Shown piece by piece: positions 32,299 to 37,261 of a stretch of DNA of 37,261 nucleotides (positions within the stretch are counted from its first letter, which is position 1; each line of letters opens with the position of its first letter). The notes below the pieces were generated by a model that was not told where the DNA came from, ran no database searches, and saw nothing but the letters and a program-made list of their open reading frames with translations. A program made the position numbers and the translations under genes. Origin of the DNA: an uncultured Pelagibacteraceae bacterium (GTDB lineage: Bacteria; Pseudomonadota; Alphaproteobacteria; Pelagibacterales; Pelagibacteraceae); assembly GCA_902569055.1 (NCBI GenBank), contig CACFSU010000010.1, positions 1 to 37,261 of the forward strand. The letters are read 5' to 3'.

Positions 32299-33861
32299 TT
32301 AATTAAAACTAGCAGTACGGAATAACGGTTCGTTATTCGGTCTGATAGGAACATCAATGTTGCTTTTAGATGCCCAAGAAATTACTTGGTGATGTAAAGG
32401 AAGATAAGAAATATCATCTTTAACAATTTTCCATGCTTTTGCTATTGCTGCATTTCTTTTATCTAAATCAACTTCACCTTCCATAACTCTGATTGCATCA
32501 TCTACATCTGAATTACTGAAGTTTACTTTGTTCCAGCTTGCGCCAGTTTCATATAAGTAATGAAATACGTAGTGACTATCTAAAGTAGGCACACCCCACC
32601 CTAACATATAAAAATCACCTTGATCATCTTTAAGCTCTTTGAAATGTTTACTTTTAGTTTGAGCAAATAGATTTACGTTAACACCGATTTTACCTAACAT
32701 TCCAACAACAGCAGTACAAATTGCTTCATCATTTACATATCTATCGTTAGGACATCTTAGTTCTACATCAAAACCATTTGGATAACCTGCATCTGCTAAC
32801 AATTTTTTTGCTGCATCTACATCATAAGGTAATCTCTTATCAAGTTCATCAGTGTAACCATTTACACCTGGAAAAGTTATAATACCAGCAGGTTCACTTA
32901 AACCTCTCATAACTTTTTTCTTGATAGCCTCAATATCAATTGCTTGGTATAGAGCTTGTCTAACCTCTTTTTTTTTAAATGGATTATCTCCTGTGTTACC
33001 AGATCTTAATTTATCAGCTGCTTGATCCATTCCCAAGAAAATAGTTCTCATCTGAGCAGTACTTTCAACTTTATGCCCTGAAGAAGATCCTATTCGTTTT
33101 AAATCTTGGACTGGGGCATCGGTAACTAAATCTATCTCACCAGATAATAACGCTGCTACTCTAGTCGCTGCATTTTTAATTGGAAGTAATTCAATTTGAG
33201 TTACACTCTTATCTTTCATTTCACCCCACCAGTGTTTATTTCGTTTAAACACTGTTTTTGTGTTAGGTTCTCTTAAAGTAATTTTAAATGGTCCGGTTCC
33301 TAAAGCATTTGTAGCAGAAAAAGTTTCTTGCCCTGCATCCCAGTTTTGTGAAGTCATTGCAAAATTTTCTTCTGACCATTGTCTCGACATTACAAAAATA
33401 TTAGATAATTGGTTCAAAAGAATTGGGTTTGGTTTACTTGTTTTAATTTGAACTGTGTAATTATCGATAGCTTTAACTCCAGAAATAGTACTAATATATT
33501 CTTTAAAATCTGATGTAGGTTGTTTTGCTCTTAATATACTAAATACAACATCTTCAGATGTCATCTTTTGTCCATTAGAAAACTTTACATCTTCTCTTAA
33601 AAAAAAGTACCATGTGTTTGGATCCACTGCTTTCCATTTTGTTGCTAAAGCAGGTCCAATTTTCATGTCTAGACCTCTTTGAACGAGTGCTTCGTATACC
33701 TGTCTAGATACCTGGGTTGTTGGACCTTCGTTTTGCGCGTGTGGGTCTAGTGTAAGACTATCCCCTTGCATTGACCACTTAATCGTTTTTGCCCATGCAG
33801 AAGAAAATCCAAATACTAGAACCAATGATAATAGTATTCTTATTATATTTTTAACCTTCAT
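32299..33861 (-). CDS. dppA: Peptide ABC transporter substrate-binding protein (SBP family 5)
   Basis: A 520-residue periplasmic receptor of the DppA/OppA class. A signal peptide (1-24, ending SSAWA) precedes the mature start KTIKWSMQGDSLTLDPHAQN. Family-typical blocks are WYFFLREDVKFSNGQKMTSEDVVFS, GTGPFKI, KRNKHWWG, and AAVGLL-type central region KEVRQALYQAIDIEAI. A strong Shine-Dalgarno GAGGGG lies 4 bases before the ATG (33866-33871). It heads the dpp operon. Ligands of this family range from peptides to nickel and opines; the ligand here is not readable. Confidence 0.92.
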   Translation of the reverse strand: MKVKNIIRILLSLVLVFGFSSAWAKTIKWSMQGDSLTLDPHAQNEGPTTQVSRQVYEALVQRGLDMKIGPALATKWKAVDPNTWYFFLREDVKFSNGQKMTSEDVVFSILRAKQPTSDFKEYISTISGVKAIDNYTVQIKTSKPNPILLNQLSNIFVMSRQWSEENFAMTSQNWDAGQETFSATNALGTGPFKITLREPNTKTVFKRNKHWWGEMKDKSVTQIELLPIKNAATRVAALLSGEIDLVTDAPVQDLKRIGSSSGHKVESTAQMRTIFLGMDQAADKLRSGNTGDNPFKKKEVRQALYQAIDIEAIKKKVMRGLSEPAGIITFPGVNGYTDELDKRLPYDVDAAKKLLADAGYPNGFDVELRCPNDRYVNDEAICTAVVGMLGKIGVNVNLFAQTKSKHFKELKDDQGDFYMLGWGVPTLDSHYVFHYLYETGASWNKVNFSNSDVDDAIRVMEGEVDLDKRNAAIAKAWKIVKDDISYLPLHHQVISWASKSNIDVPIRPNNEPLFRTASFN

Positions 33862-33889
33862 TATTCCCCTCTTTTTAAATTTAAAGAAA

Positions 33890-33918
33890 AGTATAAGTGA
33901 AATAATTGAATAATTGTA
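33890..33918 (-). promoter_or_regulatory. Weak candidate promoter of dppA
   Basis: On the minus strand a -10 TATACT (33890-33895, 5 of 6) lies about 28 bases upstream of the ATG. The hexamer 17 bases further up (TACAAT, 33913-33918) is a poor -35. No terminator separates this gap from ilvC, so read-through from ilvBHC is also possible. Confidence 0.3.
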
Positions 33919-33939
33919 GCAATAAATTTCTAATAATAA

Positions 33940-34965
<1,026 letters not shown>

Positions 34966-34983
34966 TTATTCTCCTCATTAAAT

Positions 34984-35532
34984 TTATTTAAAAATTTCTG
35001 CTCCTCTAGTCATGGCTATAGCCCCTGTTCTTGAGGTGCTTATAAGACCAAGGGGTTTTAGTTTTTTACTCATCTTATCTATATCTCTTCTAAGCGCTGT
35101 TATTTGAATTACGACAGAAAGTTTAGTTTTGTCTAATACTACTGGATTAAAGTTTTTACAAACTTTAATACACTTGTCTAACTTTTTTTTATTTCCAACA
35201 ACTTTAAGTAATGCCATTTCTTTAAAAATTACTTTTTTATCCTCTCTTTTAAAGTCTGCAACTTTATGTACTGGCACTAATTTTCGTAATTGTAATTTAA
35301 TTTGATCAATTACTTGAGGAGTACCAGTGGTAACTATAGTAATTCTTGAAATATTTTTTATCTGATCAACTTCAGCTACAGCTAATGATTCAATATTGTA
35401 ACCCCTTCCAGAAAATAAACCTACAACCCTTGCTAATACTCCAGATTCATTATCAACCCAAACAACAATAATATGAGTATCTGATTTTCCTTTTTTAGTA
35501 GGTATGCTATATGCTGATTTAGGATTTGCCAT
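34984..35532 (-). CDS. ilvH: Acetolactate synthase small (regulatory) subunit
   Basis: A 182-residue regulatory subunit conferring valine feedback control on IlvB. The N-terminal ACT domain begins at HIIVVWVDNESGVLARVVGLF, and the RGYNIESLAVAEVD stretch is typical; a C-terminal ALS_ss_C-like half follows (EMALLKVV onward). I chose the ATG at 35532, which overlaps the ilvB stop by one base (TGATG); a TTG one codon earlier is less likely. It is slightly longer than E. coli IlvH. Confidence 0.95.
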   Translation of the reverse strand: MANPKSAYSIPTKKGKSDTHIIVVWVDNESGVLARVVGLFSGRGYNIESLAVAEVDQIKNISRITIVTTGTPQVIDQIKLQLRKLVPVHKVADFKREDKKVIFKEMALLKVVGNKKKLDKCIKVCKNFNPVVLDKTKLSVVIQITALRRDIDKMSKKLKPLGLISTSRTGAIAMTRGAEIFK

Positions 35533-37261
35533 CAAACTAACGTTTTTCCTTTTTCAGTAATTTTTTTCTCTTTTTCATCATTGGGACCTAAAATCATTTG
35601 ATTATGTGGTTTTCCTGATGGTATCATTGGAAAACAGTTTTCATTTGGATCTACTTGACAATCAAATATTACAGGACCACTATGATTAACCATTTCTTTG
35701 ATTTTAGTATCTAGTTCATTAGGATTATCAACTTTAATTCCCTTACATCCATAAGCTTCAGCTAATTTGACAAAATCAGGTAATGCTTCTGTATAACTTT
35801 CTGAGTAATTTTTTTCATGAAGTAATTCCTGCCATTGTCTTACCATTCCCATATATTGGTTATTTAAAATAAAAATTTTAATAGGTAAATTATATTGAAC
35901 AGCTGTAGACATTTCTTGCATTGTCATTAATACTGAAGCCTCTCCGGCTATATCAATAACAAGTTTATCTGGATGTGCAATTTGAACACCCACTGCTGCG
36001 GGAAGACCATAACCCATGGTTCCAAGCCCTCCAGATGTCATCCATCTGTTAGGTTTGTTAAATTTATAATGTTGTGCTGCCCACATCTGATGCTGACCAA
36101 CTTCTGTAGTAATAAAAGTGTCTTCATTTTTCGTTAATTCATATAATCTTTGAACTGCATGTTGAGGTTTTATAGTTGTCTCACTATTAATAAAGCTAAG
36201 AGAGTCTTTTGATCTCCATTTTTGGATCTGTTCCCACCATTTTGATATATTTTGTTTATTTGAAGTTTTAAAGCCATTTTGTTTTTTTTTGATCTTTTTT
36301 ATAACTACTTTAAGAACTTCATTAACATCTCCTACAATTGCTAAATCTACTTTTATAATTTTATTTATTGAAGAAGGATCAATATCAATATGAACTTTTT
36401 TAGATTTTGGTGAAAATTCATCAATCTTGCCCGTTATTCTGTCATCAAATCTTGCTCCAATATTAATTAACAAATCACAATCATGCATAGCATTGTTTGC
36501 CTCATAGGTACCATGCATTCCTAACATTCCAATAAACTGATTATCGTCTCCTGGAAATGCGCCTAATCCTTGCAAAGTTGATGTGATTGGAAAACCAATT
36601 AGTCTAATAAATTCTCTTAAAGTTTCACTTGCCTTTGGACCAGAGTTGATCACTCCTCCACCTGTATAAATTACAGGTTTTTTTGATTTAGAAATCAAAT
36701 TAATTAATTTATCTATCTCACCCTGGAAAAATTTTTTATGAATTTTACCGTTAAGTTTTTTTTCTTTTTTTGGTTTCGAATAACTAATTTTAGCAAATTG
36801 AATATCTTTTGGAATGTCTACTAAAACAGGACCAGGCCTTCCTGTTGTTGCAACCCTAAAAGCCTCATGAATAATTTTTGATAAATCTTTAATATCTTTT
36901 ACTAACCAATTATGCTTAGTACACGGTCTGGTAATTCCAGTTGTATCACATTCCTGAAATGCATCTGTACCAATTAAATGAGTAGGTACTTGTCCAGATA
37001 TACATACAAGTGGTATTGAGTCCATATATGCATCAGTTAAAGCAGTTACAACATTAGTAGCTCCTGGTCCAGAAGTTACTAAAACTACCCCAGGCTTCCC
37101 AGAAGATCTTGCATAACCTTCAGCTGCATGTCCTGCTCCTTGTTCATGTCTAACTAAGATATGTTTAATAGAGGTATGATTTTTTAATTCATCATAAATT
37201 GGTAAAACCGCTCCTCCAGGATATCCAAAAATATGTTTTACATTCTGATCTTCAAGACATT
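35532..37261 (-). CDS. ilvB: Acetolactate synthase large (catalytic) subunit, 5' end outside the window
   Basis: 575 codons are visible; the frame stays open to the right edge, so the N-terminus (about 15-20 residues) is missing. It uses thiamine diphosphate, Mg2+ and FAD to make acetolactate. The first visible part reads IFGYPGGAVLPIYDEL and HILVRHEQGAGHAAEGYA, where the Glu of RHEQ activates the cofactor. The ThDP/Mg motif, usually GDG or GDA, is GEA here (35937-35945), followed by MTMQEMSTAVQYNLPIK and ILNNQYMGMVRQWQ. The Asp-to-Glu change is conservative. The Met at 37025 is internal, not the start. It overlaps ilvH by one base. Confidence 0.96.
   Translation of the reverse strand, partial: CLEDQNVKHIFGYPGGAVLPIYDELKNHTSIKHILVRHEQGAGHAAEGYARSSGKPGVVLVTSGPGATNVVTALTDAYMDSIPLVCISGQVPTHLIGTDAFQECDTTGITRPCTKHNWLVKDIKDLSKIIHEAFRVATTGRPGPVLVDIPKDIQFAKISYSKPKKEKKLNGKIHKKFFQGEIDKLINLISKSKKPVIYTGGGVINSGPKASETLREFIRLIGFPITSTLQGLGAFPGDDNQFIGMLGMHGTYEANNAMHDCDLLINIGARFDDRITGKIDEFSPKSKKVHIDIDPSSINKIIKVDLAIVGDVNEVLKVVIKKIKKKQNGFKTSNKQNISKWWEQIQKWRSKDSLSFINSETTIKPQHAVQRLYELTKNEDTFITTEVGQHQMWAAQHYKFNKPNRWMTSGGLGTMGYGLPAAVGVQIAHPDKLVIDIAGEASVLMTMQEMSTAVQYNLPIKIFILNNQYMGMVRQWQELLHEKNYSESYTEALPDFVKLAEAYGCKGIKVDNPNELDTKIKEMVNHSGPVIFDCQVDPNENCFPMIPSGKPHNQMILGPNDEKEKKITEKGKTLV

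Noticed and set aside
37023-37025. Met codon as the start of ilvB
   Set aside because: The frame continues upstream with clear acetolactate synthase sequence (FGYPGGAVLP, RHEQGAGHAAEG) to the window edge.

Overview
The window looks like the chromosome of a SAR11-type alphaproteobacterium (Candidatus Pelagibacter or a close relative). This is inferred from the very high A+T content, the near absence of intergenic space (most neighbours overlap by 1-8 nt or abut), the concentration of high-affinity ABC importers with periplasmic binding proteins, and an alphaproteobacterial-type acetolactate synthase. No tRNA, rRNA, CRISPR array, transposase, integrase or phage gene was seen. Almost everything is on the minus strand; the plus strand carries only a truncated binding protein at the left edge, a small TIGR03643/glutaredoxin pair, and a broken glutaredoxin copy.

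Layout: (1) 1-391, the 3' end of a Liv-type binding-protein gene, convergent across a shared terminator with the operon proC-like - livG - livF - livH - livM - a 22-codon small ORF - MFS transporter (6314 to 425). (2) 6422-7108, an outer-membrane beta-barrel gene with its own terminator and a perfect palindrome upstream. (3) 14438 to 7299, a second complete Liv-type importer (binding protein - terminator-like hairpin - livH - GFA protein - livM - livG - livF), followed by the branched-chain amino acid exporter azlCD and a glutarate 2-hydroxylase (glaH/csiD family). (4) 14532-15819, a LysE-type exporter with a leader hairpin, divergent from TIGR03643 and grxC. (5) 15820-17667, a two-gene surface module (inverse-autotransporter barrel plus secreted partner) bracketed by two copies of the grxC 3' half. 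(6) 17671-21127, msrB, a D-2-hydroxyacid dehydrogenase, an EamA permease and a D-amino-acid-dehydrogenase-like flavoprotein. (7) 28548 to 21176, leuA - mreB - mreC - mreD - mrdA (PBP2) - rodA. (8) 33861 to 28652, a peptide ABC importer (dppA - hairpin - dppB - dppC - fused dppDF). (9) 37261 to 33940, ilvB (cut by the window edge) - ilvH - ilvC.

The overall theme is amino-acid traffic. There are three importers (two Liv-type, one peptide-type) and several exporters (AzlCD, LysE, EamA, possibly the MFS protein), next to branched-chain amino acid synthesis (ilvBHC, leuA) and amino/hydroxy-acid oxidation enzymes. The cell-shape and elongation genes are downstream of leuA with no gap.

The most unusual structure is region 5. 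The intact grxC and a 5'-truncated second copy share a 165-nt 3' segment, aligned without gaps and about 84% identical, and they enclose a compact surface-protein cassette. It looks like a gene-end-targeted insertion that rebuilt the target gene, but no recombinase is visible.
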